Below are positions 31,001 through 43,205 of a stretch of 64,000 bases of DNA, piece by piece. The DNA lies in NCBI GenBank assembly GCA_963575745.1, contig CAUYUJ010014187.1:191001-255000 (forward strand), in the 5' to 3' direction. The notes beneath the pieces were generated by a model that saw only the letters and a program-made list of their open reading frames with translations, had not been told where the DNA came from and did not search any database. Numbering within the stretch: position 1 is the stretch's first letter; each line of letters begins with the position of its first letter. The position numbers were made by a program, and so were the translations under genes. The DNA comes from Prorocentrum cordatum. Its lineage: Eukaryota > Sar > Dinophyceae > Prorocentrales > Prorocentraceae.

Positions 31001-32371
31001 CACAGAGCTGATAATCACAGAAATCGATTGAGAATTATCAGGCGCGTCCGTCTGTTGAATGAAGAGCTCTGACCTCTGCCTGCTCCCAATCACAGGAATC
31101 GATCCGCAGACATCAGACGCGTCCGCCTGTCGCATTCAGAGGTCTGAACTCGGTTTCATACTCGAGCTTGATTGGAAAACTGTTCGTTTGTTTTGTTAGA
31201 GTCATCTTGAGAGGTCTATAATCGCTTGGGCTGAAAAACTAGTCGTTCTCTGAAATTCTTTTCCACATTATATATTGTCAGGAAGCTCTACGAGTCCTCC
31301 GGCGGTAAGAAAGGTTGACGGTTTACCGCCGGCGCCCAGTGCTGGAAGCTTAAGAGTAATTCCGGGGCGCTGGAGAGCTAGTTCGCAAGAAAAATCTCTT
31401 CGTTTGAGCTCTAGTATTTTTTCCCGTGATATTCGATCTTATTCTCGCTCGCCATCTTGATCTCAGCTCGATCGGGTACCTTTTACTGCCAAAAAGCGTC
31501 CCGGCAGGATCGGCTGTTTCATGTCATCTTGATACGCGTTGTCGGTATTTTCTACTTAACTCGAGCTGTAGGGCAGCTACAGTGCTGGTAAGCACACCTA
31601 TCGCACTCAGAATCATCAGGCGCGTTCGCCTGTTCAATCCATAGGTCTGAACTCGGTCTGCTAGCCGAGCTAGGTCCGCAAACCTATTCGTAATAGTCGA
31701 GTCATCTTGACAGACGCTCTCGGTTTTCTGTACTTAACTCGAGCTGTAGGGCAGCTACAGAGCTTATAGTCACAGAAATCGATTGGGAATTATCAGGCGC
31801 GTTTGTCTGTTGTATCGAGAGCTCTGAACTCGGCCTGCTGCCCGAGCTAGGTTCGCGAAACTATTCGTATTGTTCGAATCATCGTGAAAAGTGCTCTCAA
31901 TTTTCTGCACTCAACTCGTGCTGGGGGAGGGCTACAGTGCTGCGGGTCGTAGAAATCGATTTGCACACATCAGGCGCGTTCGTTGGTCGGTTCGAGAGCT
32001 CAGAACTTGGTCTGCTGCTCGAAAGAGGTCCGCGAAACTATTGTATTATTCGAGTCATCCTGAGAGATGCTGTCGGTTTTCTGCACTTAACTCGGGCTGT
32101 AGGGGGGCTGCAGGGCTGGTAATCACATGAGTCGATTCGCAGACATCAGACGCGTCCGCCTGTCGCATTGAGAGGTCTGAACTCGGTCTGATACTCGAAC
32201 TGGGTTGCGAAACTGTTTTTTTTTTTTTTGTTAGAGTCATCTTGAGAGGTCTGAAATCGCTTGGGCTGAAAACTAGTCGTTCTCTGGATTTTTCCCACAC
32301 TATATACTGTCAGGAAGCTCTACGAGTCCCCCGGCGGTAAGAAAGGTTGACGGTTTACCGCCGGCGCCCAG
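28049..32371 (+). mobile_element. Tandem run of four A units
   Basis: Units 28049-29322, 29323-30557, 30558-31339 and 31340-32371. Hairpin cores are all GGTAAGAAAGG. The second has a damaged right arm (TTTACCCGCCCGGACC). The third is preceded by a B fragment (30558-30770, CTCTTCGGCATCGATGAGC) and keeps only about two monomers. The first has the best-aligned monomers; phase marks at 28437 and 28615 give a 178-bp period. The last three begin inside the head, so each was either interrupted or produced by recombination. Confidence 0.75.
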
Positions 32372-32410
32372 TCTCGACGGACCTTTTGATGACTTTTGGT
32401 CGGTTGAAAA
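32372..32410 (+). mobile_element. A unit, left piece of a clean nest
   Basis: TCTCGACGGACC to GGTCGGTTGAAAA. It rejoins with TTTTGTTCTCG at 33460 to give the exact head sequence, including the correct count of four T. Confidence 0.85.
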
Positions 32411-33459
32411 TAACTCGTAGAGCTTCCCTTAGCAATTTATTGCTGGAAGCTAAGAGTAAGTCCGGCGCGCTGGAGAGCTAGTTGGCAAGAAAAGTCTCGA
32501 CGGAACTTTTGCTGACTTTTGGTCGGTTGAAAATTCTGTTCTCGAAATTCAACAATTCGTTTGGGCTCTAGTATTTTTTCCCGTGATATTCGATCTTATT
32601 TCCGCTCGCCATCTTGATCTCAGCTCGATCGGGTGAATATTACTATCGAAAAGCACTCTGGCGGGATCGGCCGTTTTCAGTCATCTTGATACGCGCTGAC
32701 GGTTTTCTGAACATAACTCGAGCTTTAGGACAGCTACAGAGCTGGGCAGCACAGCTAATCGATGTAGAATGATTTGGCGCGTTCGCCTGTTGAACCCAGA
32801 GCTCTGAACTCGGTCTGCTAGCCGAGCTAGATCCGCAAACCTATTCGTATTATTCGAGTCATCTTGTTATGCACTCTCGGTTTTCTGTACTCAAATCGAG
32901 CTTTAGAACAGCCACAGAGCTGATGCGTACAGAATCTGATTCAGAATCATCAGTTACGTTTGTCTGTCGAATCCAGAGCTCTGAATTCGGTCTGCTGTCC
33001 GATCAAGAATCGCGAAACTATTCGTACTGGTCGAGTTATCTTAAGAAGTACTCTCGGTTTTCTTCACTCAACTCGCGCTGAGGGGGGCTAGAGTGCTGGT
33101 AGTCACAGGAATCGATTCGAAGACGTCAGGCGCGTCCGCCTGTCGAATCCAGAGCTCGGAACTCGGTCTGCTGCTCGAATTACGTCTGCGATACTACTGT
33201 ATTGTTCGAGTCATCCTGAGACATGCTGTCGGTTTTCTGTTCTTAACTCGGGCTGTAGGGGGGGCTGCAGGGCTGGTCATCACACGAGTTGATTCGCAGA
33301 CATCAGACGTGGCGCCTGTCGCATTCAGAGATCAAAAAATATTCACAATGAGTTGGAATGTTGGTAGGTGCTGTTGGTTTTCTCAACTCAAGTCGAGCTA
33401 GGAAGCTCTACGAGTCTCCCGGCGGTAACCAAGGTTGACGGTTTACCGCCGGCGCCCAG
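32411..33459 (+). mobile_element. Complete A unit, nested, with empty ACCAAGG hairpin
   Basis: Start TAACTCGTAGAGC, full head, four monomers, second tail, core AACCAAGG at about 33427, end CGCCCAG. It is the clearest copy for defining both termini. Confidence 0.88.
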
Positions 33460-34633
33460 TTTTGTTCTCGAAATTCAACAATTCGTTTGAGCTCTAGTAT
33501 TTTTTCCCGTCATATTTGATCTTATTCCCGCTCGCCATCTTGATCTCAGCTCGATCGGGTACATTTTACTGCCAAAAAGCGTCCCGGCGGGAACGGCCGT
33601 TTCGAGTCATCTTGATACGCGTTGTCGGTATTTTGTTCTTAACTCGAGCTGTAGGGCAGCTACAGAGCTGGTAAGCACATCTATCGCATTCAGAATGATC
33701 AGGCGCGTTCGGCTGTTGAATCCAGAGGTCTGAACTCGGTCTGCTAGCCGAGCTAGGTCCGCAAACCTATTCGTATTATTCGAGTCATCTTAACAGACGC
33801 TCTCGGTTTTCTGTACTTAACTCGAGCTACAGGACAGCTACAGAGATGTAAACCACACCTCGCATTCAGAATTATAGGCGCGTTCGCCTGTCGAATCAGA
33901 GGTATGAACTCGGTATGCTAGCCGAGCTAGGTCGCAAACCTATTCGTATTATTAGATGTCTTGGCAGACGCTACTCGGGTTTTCTGTATTAACTCGAGCT
34001 GTAAGGCAAGCTCAGGGCTCATTGTACACAGACAGCGAGGGGGAAGATCTCAGGCGCGTTCGTCTAATGAACCGAGAGCTCTGAACTCGGCCTGCTGCCC
34101 GAGCTGGTTCCCCCCGCCCCCCCCCCGAAACTTATTATCACCCTCGAATCATCTTGGAGAAGTGCTGTCATTTTTTCTGCACTACAACTCTGCTGGGGGA
34201 GGGCTACAGTGCTTGCGGGTCACGTATCGATTTGCCACAGATCAGGCGGCGTCTTGGTCGATTCCAGAGCTCGGAATTCGGTCTGCTGCTCGAACTAGGT
34301 CCGCGAAACTATTCTATTATTCGAGTCGATACTGTCGGTTTTCTGCACTTAACTCGGGCTGTAGGGGAGCTGCAGGGCTGGGAATCACATGAGTGGATTC
34401 GCAGACATCAGACGCGCCCGCCTGTCGCATTGAGAGGTCTGAACTCGGTTCGATACTCGAACTGGGTTGCGAAACTGTTTCTTTTTTGGTTAGAGTCATC
34501 TTGAGAGGTCTGAAATCGCTTGGGCTGAAAAACTAGTCGTTCTTTGGAGTTTTTTCCCACACTATATACTGTCAGGAAGCTCTACGAGTCCCCCGGCGGT
34601 AAGAAAGGTTGACGGTTTACCGCCGGCGCCCAG
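33460..34633 (+). mobile_element. A unit, right part; monomers with many small indels
   Basis: The head remainder is clean. From about 33830 to 34260 the monomers show single-base gains and losses unlike their neighbours (CCCCCCGCCCCCCCCCC, GTCTTGGCAGACG), then become clean again. First tail, GGTAAGAAAGG hairpin. Confidence 0.75.
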
Positions 34634-34660
34634 TTGTCCCACCCGGCCGGGGCGGACAAA
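34634..34660 (+). repeat. B-unit fragment
   Basis: TTGTCCCACCCGGCCGGGG to GCGGACAAA, the B start-proximal block, cut by an A unit. Confidence 0.6.
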
Positions 34661-37046
34661 TAATTCGTAGAGCTTCCCTTAGCAAGTTATTGCTGGAAGC
34701 TTAAGAGTAATAACTGGTAGAGCTTCCGTAGAGCTTCCCTTAGCAAGTTATTGCTGGAAGCTTAAGAGTAATTCCGGAGCGCTGGAGAGCTAGTTGGCAA
34801 GAAAAATCTCGACGGACCTTTTGCTGACTTTTGGTCGGTTGAAAATTTGATTCTCGAAATTCAACAATTCGTTTGAGCTCTAGAATTTTTTCCCGTCATA
34901 TTCGATCTTATTCCCGCTCGCCATCTTGATCTCAGCTCGATCGGGTACCTTTTACTGCCAATAAGCGTCCCGGCGGGAACGGCCGTTTCGAGTCATCTTG
35001 ATACGCTTTGTCGGTATTTTGTACTTAACTCGAGCTGTAGGGCAGCTACAGAGCTGGTAAGCACACCTATCGCATTCAGAATCATCAGGCGCGTTCGCCT
35101 GTTGAATCCTGAGGTCTGAACTCGGTCTGCTAGCCGAGCTGGGTCCGCAAATCTATTCGTATTATTCGAGTCACCTTGACAGACGCGCTCGGTTTTCTGT
35201 ACTTAACTCGAGCTGTAGGACAGCTACAGGGCTCATTGTCACAGACATCGATGGGGAATCATCAGTCGCGTTCGTCCATTGAACCGAGAGCTCTGAACTC
35301 GGCCTGCTGCCCGAGCTAGGTTCGCGAAACTATTCGTATTGTTCGAATCATCTTGAGAAGTGCTCTCAATTTTCTGCACTCAACTCGTGCTGGGGGAGGG
35401 CTACGGTGCTGCGGGTCACAGATATCGATTTGCACACATCAGGCGCGTCTCTCGGTCGATTCCAGAGCTCGGAACTCGGTCTGCTGCTCGAACTAGGTTC
35501 GCGAAACTATGCTATTATTCGAGTCGAAACTGTCGGTTTTCTGCACTTAACTCGGGCTGTAGGGGGGCTGCAGGGCTAGGAATCATATGAGTGGATTCGC
35601 AGACATCAGACGCGCCCGCCTGTCGCATTCAGAGGTCTGAACTCGGTTTGATACTCGAACTGGGTTGCGAAACTGTTTGTTTTTTTTGTTAGGGTCATCT
35701 TGAGAGGTCGGAAATCGCTTGGGCTGAAAAACTAGTCGTTCTTTGGAGTTTTTTCCACGCTATATATTGTCAGGAAGCTCTACGAGTCCCCCGGCGGTAA
35801 GAAAGGTTGACGGTTTACCGACGGCGCCCAGTTCCGGGGCGCTGGAGAGCTAGTTGGCAAGAAAAATCTCGACGGACCTTTTGCTGACTTTTGGTCGGTT
35901 GAAAATTTTGTTCTCGAAATTCAACAATTCGTTTGAGCTCTAGCATTTTTTCCCGTGATATTTGATCTTATTCCCGCTCGCCATCTTGATCTCAGCTCGA
36001 TCGGGTACCTTTTACTGCCAAAAAGCGTCCCGGCGGGATCGGCCGTTTCGAGTCATCTTGATACGCGTTGTCAGTATTTTGTACTTAACTCGAGCTGTAG
36101 GGCAGCTACAGAGCTGGTCAGCACACCTATCGCATTCAGAATCATCAGGCGCGTTCGCCTGTTGAATCCAGAGGTCTAAACTCGGTCTACTAGCCGAGCT
36201 AGGTCCGCACCTATTTGTATTATTCGAGTCATCTTGACAGACGCTCTCGGTTTTCGGTGCTGAACTCGAGCTGTAGGGCAGCTACAGAGCTGGTCAGCAC
36301 ACCTATCGCATTCAGAATCAGGCGCGTTCGCCTGTTCAATCCAGAGGTCTGAACTCGGTCTGCTAGCCGAGCTAGGTCCGGAAACCTATTTGTATGATTC
36401 GAGTGATCTTGACAGACGCTCTCGGTTTTCGGTACTTAACTCGAGCTGTAGGGCAGCGACAGAGCTCATAGTCACAGAAATCGATCGGAAATCATCAGGC
36501 GCGTTCGTCTGTTCAATCGAGAGCTCTGAACTCGGCCTGCTGCCCGAGCTAGGTTCGTGAAACTATTCGTATTCTCCGAGTCATCTTGAGAAGTGCTGGG
36601 AGAGGGCTACAGTGCTGCGGGTCACAGAAATCGATTCCGACACATCAGACGCGTCCGTCCGTCGAACCCAAAACTCGGAACTCGGCCTGCTGCTCGAACT
36701 AGATCCGCGAAACTATTGTATTATTCGAGTCATCCTGAGAGATGCTGTCGGTTTTCTGCATTTAACTCGGGCTGTAGGGGGGCTGCAGGGCTGGTAATCA
36801 CATGAGTCGATTCGGAGACATCAGACGCGTCCGCCTGTCGCATTCAGAGGTCTGAACTCGGTTTGATTTTCGAACTGTGTTGCGAAACTGTTTGTTTTTT
36901 TGTTAGAGTCATCTTGAGAGGTCTGAAATCGCTTGGGCTGAAAAACTAGTCGTTCTCTGGAGTTTTTTCCCACATTATATATTGTCAGGAAGCTCTACGA
37001 GTCCCCCGGCGGTAAGAAAGGTTGACGGCTTACCGCCGGCGCCCAG
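34661..37046 (+). mobile_element. Nested pair of A units
   Basis: Outer left part 34661-34710 ends AAGAGTAA; its right part starts TTCCGGGGCGC at 35832 and runs to 37046. The inner unit 34711-35831 has a duplicated start (AACTGGTAGAGCTTCCGTAGAGC). Both have four to five monomers and GGTAAGAAAGG cores (near 35797 and 37011). Confidence 0.8.
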
Positions 37047-39191
37047 TTGGCAAGAAAAATCTCGACGGACCTTTTGGTGACATTTTGGTCTGTAACTCGT
37101 GAGAGCTTCCCTGAGAAAGTTTATTGCTGGAAGCTTCAATAGGTAATTTCGGAGCGCTGAGAGCTAGTTGCAGAAATCTCGACGGACCTTTTGCTGACTT
37201 TCGGTCGGTTGAAATTTTTGTTCTCGAAATTTGACAATTCGTTTGAGCTCTAGTATTTTTTCCCATGATATTCGATCTTATTCCCGCTCGCCATCTTGAT
37301 CTCAGCTCGATCGTGTAACTTTGAAGGCCAAAAAGCAGGCAGGCGGGAACGGCCGTTTCGAGTCATCTTGATACGCGCTGTCGGTTTTCTCAAGATAACT
37401 CGAGCTTCAGGACAACTACAGAGCTGGTCAGCACAGCTAATGCATTCAGAATGATCAGGCGCGTTCGCCTGTTGAATCCAGAGGTCTGAACTCGGTCTGT
37501 TAGCCGAGCTAGGGTCGCAAACCTATTCGTATTATTCGAGTGATTGTAGCAGACGCTCTCGGTTTTTCGTAATTAACTCGATCTGTAGGGCATCCACAGA
37601 GCTGATAATCACAGAAATCGATTCAGAATTATCAGGCGCGTTCGTCTGTTGAATCAAGAGCTCTGAACTCGGCCTGCTCCCCGAGCTAGTTTCGCGAACC
37701 TATTGGTATTGTTCGAGTCATCTTGAGAAGTGCTCTCGGTTTTCTGTACATAAATCGTGCTGGGGGAGGGCTATAGCTCTGCTGGTCACAGGAATCGATT
37801 TCGAGACATCAGGCGCGTCCGTTCGTCGAACCGATCGCTCGAAACTCGGTCTGCTGCTTGAACGAAATCTGCGAAACTGTTGTATTATTCGAGTCATCCG
37901 AGAGAAGAGGTACTCTCGTTTTCTGCACTTTAAACTCAAGGGTATTGGGGCTGCAGAGCTGGTAATCACAGGAATCGATCCGCAGACATCAGACGCGTCC
38001 GCCTGTCGCATTCAGAGGTCTGAACTCGGTTTCATACTCGAGCTCGATTGGAGAACTGTTCGTTTGTTTTGTTAGAGTCATCTTGAGAGGTCTATAATCG
38101 CTTGGGCTGAAAAACTAGTCGTTCTCTGAAATTCTTTTCCACATTATATATTGTCAGGAAGCTCTGCGAGTCCCCCGGCGGTAAGAAAGGTTGACGGTTT
38201 ACCGCCGGCGCCCAGTTGAAAATTTTGTTCTCGAAATTCAACAATTCGTTAGAGCTCTAGTATTTTTCCCGTGATATTCATCTTGATCTCAGCTCGATCG
38301 GGTACCTTTTGCTGCCAAAAAGCGTCCCGGCGGGATCGGCCGTTTCGAGTCATCTTGATACGCGTTTTCGGTATTTTGTACTTAACTCGAGCTGTAGGGC
38401 AGCTACAGAGCTGGTAAGCACACCTATCGCATTCAGAATTATCAGGCGCGTTCGGCTGTTGAGTCCAGAGGTCTGAACTCGGTCTGCTAGCCGAGCTAGG
38501 TCCGCAAACCTATTCGTATTATCCGAGTCATCTTGACAGACGCTCTCGATTTTCTGTACTTAACTCGAGCTGTAGGGCAGCTACAGAGCTCATTGTCACA
38601 TACATCGATGGGGAATCATCAGTCGCGTTCGTCTATCGAACTGAGAGCTCTGAACTCGGCCTGCTGCCCGAGCTAGGTTCGCGAAACTATTCGTATTGTC
38701 TGAATCATCTTGAGAAGTGCTCTTAATTTTCTGCACTGAACTCGTGCTGGGGGAGGGCTACAGTGCTGCGGGTCACAGATATCGATTTGCACGCATCAGG
38801 CGCGTCTGTCGGTCAATTCCAGAGCTCGGAACTCGGTCTGCTGCTCAAGCTAGGTCCGCGAAACTATTCTATTATTCGAGTCGATACTGTCGGTTTTCTG
38901 CACTTAACTCGGGCTGTAGGGGGGCTGCAGGGCTGGGAATCACATGAGTGCATTCGCAGACATCAGATGCGCCCGCCTGTCGCATTCAGAGGTCTGAACT
39001 CGGTTTGATACTCGAACTGGGTTGCGAAACTGTTTGTTTTTTTTTGTTAGGGTCATCTTGAGAGGTCTGAAATCGCTTGGGCTGAAAAACTCGTCGTTCT
39101 CTAGAGTTTTTTTTCCGCACTATATATTGTCCGGAAGCTCTACGAGTCCCCCGGCGGTAAGAAAGGTTGACGGTTTACCGCCGGCGCCCAG
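37047..39191 (+). mobile_element. Nested pair of A units
   Basis: The outer left part ends ATTTTGGTCTG at 37092 and resumes TTGAAAATTTTG at 38216, matching GGTCGGTTGAAAA of the head. The inner unit 37093-38215 starts TAACTCGTGAGAGC (one inserted G). Hairpins near 38178 and 39155, GGTAAGAAAGG. The head of the outer unit has lost about 20 bases (GTGATATTCATCTTG). Confidence 0.8.
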
Positions 39192-39216
39192 TAATTCCGG
39201 CGCGCTGGAGAGCTAG
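39192..39216 (+). mobile_element. A unit, left piece interrupted at GCTAG
   Basis: TAATTCCGGCGCGCTGGAG plus AGCTAG. It continues as CTGGCAAGAAAAG at 43237, after a complete unit carrying LINE3. Confidence 0.75.
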
Positions 39217-40244
39217 TGACTCGTAGAGCTTCCCTAAGCTAGTTGCTGGAAGCTTAAGAGTAATTCCGGCGCGCTGGAGAGCTAGTTGGCAAGAAACATC
39301 TCGACGGAACTTTTGCTGACTTTTGGTCGGTTGAAAATTTTGTTCTCAAAATTTGAATATTCGTTAGGGCTCTAGTTTTTTTCCCGTGATATTCGATCTT
39401 ATTCCCGCTCGCCATCTTGATCTCAGCTCGATCGGGTAACTTTGAAGGCCAAAAAGCACTCTGGCGGGATCGGTCGTTTCGAGTCATCTTGATATGCGCT
39501 GACGGTTTTATGAACATAACTCGAGCTCTAGGGCAGCTACAGAGCTGGTAAGCACAGCTAATGCATGCAGAATGATCAGGCGCGTTCGCCTGCTGAACCC
39601 AGACCAGAGGTCTGAACTCGGTCTGTGAGCCGAGCTAGGTCCGCAAACCTGTTCGTATTATTCGAGTCATCTTGACAGAAACTCTCGGTTTTCTGTACTT
39701 AACTCGAGCTGTAAGACAGCTACAGAGCTGATATTTACAGAAACGCATTCAGAATCGTCAGTTGTGTTTGTCTGTCGAATCCAGAGCTCTGAACTCGGTC
39801 TTCTGCTCGATCTAGAATCGCGAAATTATTCGTATTGGTCGAGTCATCTTGAGAAGGGCTCTCGGTTTTCTTCACTCAACTTGCACTGAGAGGGGGGCTA
39901 CAGTGCTGGTTGTCATATGAATCGATTTAAAGAGATCATGCGCGTCCGCCTGTCGAATCCAGAGCTCGGAACTCGGTCTGCTGCCCGAACTAGGTTCGCG
40001 AAACTATTGTATTGTTCGAGTCATCCTGAGAGATGCTGTCGGTTTTCTGCACTGACCTCGGGCTGTAGGGGGGCTGCGGGGCTGGTAATGACAGGAGTCG
40101 GTTCGCAGACATCAGACGCGTCCGCTTGTCGCATTCAGATGTCAAAAAAATATTCACTATGAGTCAGAATGTTGGTAGGTGATGTCGGTTTTCTCAACTT
40201 AAGTCGAGCTTGGAGGCTCTACGAGTTCCCCGGCGGTAACCAAG
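39217..40244 (+). mobile_element. A unit, host of LINE3
   Basis: Start TGACTCGTAGAGC, head, four monomers, second tail (GTTGGTAGGTGATG, GCTTGGAGGCTC), hairpin left arm and AACCAAG. The right arm follows LINE3 and ends GGTTCCAG at 43236. Confidence 0.82.
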
Positions 40245-43205
40245 AGTATATATGGAGGTGGAGCGATATGAGGAGAAGGTGGAGCGATATGCTGTGCAGA
40301 GTATGACTTGTGATGACTCCAGAGCCCGCAATCGGGAGCTAGTGTCCACACTGCGTCGCCATGCATCTCAATCAACAGCCTCTTCGGACAACACACTTAC
40401 GATCACATACTCTACTATTCTGCAGGCGCGGAGCAGACTCCGAACAGGACGGGCCTGTGGGCCCGATGGCATCTCGGTTGAACTTCTCAAGGCTCTTTCG
40501 TGGAGGTCAGTGCGTTCTATTGGTAAGGTTTTCTCTGATATATTCAACGGGCTTCGCCCGACGCCAAGGGAATGGCAGGAAGTATACCTAACACTTATGC
40601 CGAAAACGAGTAAACTGGAAACATTGCGACAAACAAGGAACCTGCTTGTTGGAAATACCTTGGCCAAGTGGTATCTCACGTGCGTGACGATTTTACTGGA
40701 AAGATGTGTGGAACCCTTCATGAGTGATATGGCGGTCTACGGTTTTACCAGCGGACGGCGTTGCTGGGAGATTTCATCGGCCATGAAATGTATTGCACAG
40801 CATGCTTCCACATGGGGGCGAGATCAAACGGCGTGGCTCCTCAGCTGTGACATCGAGCGGGCGTTCGATGCTGTGACGCTGCCGACAGTCTCGAGAGCGA
40901 TGACGGCCCTGGGGATCAGTGCACGGTTACAGTATGCGTTATTGGAGCCTCTCTCATCTACCTCATGCACGGTGCTGTTTGAAGGAGTGACAATCCCAAA
41001 TGTGCAATGGGACAGGTCACTCCGCACTGGGGGTACCGAATCACCTATCGCGTTTACTATTGTCACTATTGCTATGTGGCGGGATGTGATTGCTCGCCTG
41101 GACCAGCGCGGTGTCGGAGTCGAGATGCCATGCCATGACGATCACTGCCGGTACGCACGGTGGAATCATGCTCTCTGGGCCGACAATATTTTTCTGGCCG
41201 CCAAGTCAGCATCGGAGGCGCAGGTAGCAGCCACTGCCTTCACTACTGCTCTCAGGGAGTGGGGGATGGAGTGGAAGGAGGAGAGTTTAGAAATGATGGT
41301 GTGTGGTACTCAGTACACTGATACGGTCACGGTTCAGATTGGCTCGCGGATTGTACCTTTCAAGCGTGTTGAGAGTTTGAATGTGCTGGGATATCAGATT
41401 CCCAGAAGTTTCACTGCTATCCACACGGATGTGCAGGAGCGCGTCCAGCAGGCCCGACGGGCGTTCTTTGCGCAGGTGCAGTATTTTACGTGCAGGGCGT
41501 TGCCTCTGGTGAAGAAGTTTCGTCGATATCAATCGACTGTGCAGAGCCGCCTTTTATATGCAGCAGAGGCCATCACGATTGACAGTGAGTGTGTGAGGGT
41601 TATTCATGCGTTCGAGGGTATGTGTCTTCTGAGAATGTCAGGGAGGAGGAAGCCAGGAGATGTGGGGTGGGAGGTATGGCGGCCAGCTGCACTGACACGT
41701 GTCAGGACAATCTTCTGCGATGGGGGTTTCCCATCGGCTGTGCAGATGCTGTGCTGGAAGAGCTGGGGCATGATGCGCTCCACGAGGCAATATTTACTAT
41801 CTTTGGAGGAGGACAGGACGGCAAGGACGGAGGTTGAGGTGGAGGGATCAACGACTCAACGTGCTAAACGTGTTCGCTTTACGGAGGGACGGGGGGAGGA
41901 TATACCTGCTGCGACTGTGATGGAGGCGGAGGGGAGGAGTACGGACATGGAGAGGAGGCTGGAGGATCTCTGCTCGCAGGTCGCCTGTTCCATTGCCCGC
42001 TCACAGCCGATGCCCTCTGGAGAGGGAGCTACCCACACTCTCAGAGACGAGCCGCTTGCCGTCTCAAAGGGGAGGAGGGCCTTTCGAGACTCCCGACGTG
42101 CGCTTATGATGTACAATGTTGGCTGGGTCACGGCTCGCGACACAATAACAGAGGTTCTACGACAACACGGCAGCAGGGCCTTATCTAGTTCGGGCAAACG
42201 GCTTCGTGGAGGCCCTGTGTCTGTGGGCGGACGGTCTTGGCAGTTCCCATACATTCAGTTCTTTGGGGAAAAGTGGTGGGAGTCTGTACGGGGTGATTGG
42301 GTTCAATTCTTGGAGGTATGGAAGCAACTCCTTATACAATACAACAAATCTAAGGTCTATGATTACTTTGTGGTGTCTTGGAAGGGCTCTCCTAATGGAC
42401 CTCGAGGCTCCCCTGAGGCTCGTGAGAAGGCCGATACTGAGATGGTCGATACCGCGACCAACCCTCTGCACCCCAAGTATGACCCCAAAGAGTCCGCCAA
42501 GCTTGCAATACGATATGCGATGATCCAGGAACGCGCGACTGTGTGGGACATATCGTCAGAGGGTTTTGCTGCTGAGTTCAAGGGTGACTCACTACTTATC
42601 TGCTCCTGGCTCCAGGGTAAATGGAGATGTGAGAATCGTGGCTACTGCAAGAGGACAGCTGCCATGATTGATTGTACCTTTGAGCTCGCCGCGTGTTTCA
42701 ATCTGAGGCCTGCTGCCTTGGGACGTGAGATATGGAGACACGAATTCAGGGAGGACAATACACGAGCGGATGAATTGACGCATGAGGCCAGATATGGCCG
42801 CACATTCTACAGAACTCATCGTTATCTATATCCATTCGAAACTTATCTCGTACCGTTCGCTATCAGGGGAGGCTTTGATGGCGGGGTTGACCAGCAAGGA
42901 TCAGGATGTGGTTTCTGGCTTCAGATCGGCTTAATCAATACTCAGTGCAATCCCAGTGAGATAGGCATCGCTTCCGCGAGAACCGTGGGCCCCTTCCCTG
43001 CTGGGCATGAGTTTGCTGTTTCTAGTGCCGTGCCCCTCGTTTGGAGGGATGTGGCCGAGGCCGCGTGGCTCCTCGAAGGAGCTACAGTCACAGAATGTGA
43101 ATTGTCGGCAGCCGAAGCGCTGCTTAGCGCTGCCCGTGTGCTTCTGCGGGACCGGTCCTCGCCCAGCTGCACCCAGCTGGGAACGCGAGTCCAAACAAAC
43201 AAACA
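40245..43205 (+). mobile_element. LINE3: 5'-truncated WADN-type retrotransposon
   Basis: It is inserted in an A-unit hairpin with a 7-bp duplication AACCAAG (40238-40244 and 43206-43212). It begins shortly before the RT domain, so ORF1 and the endonuclease are missing. The 3' end has a perfect CCCAGCTG/CAGCTGGG stem (43162-43181) and an (AAAC)n tail. The coding part is free of stops. Two near-identical GTGGAGCGATATG repeats open the element. Confidence 0.93.
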
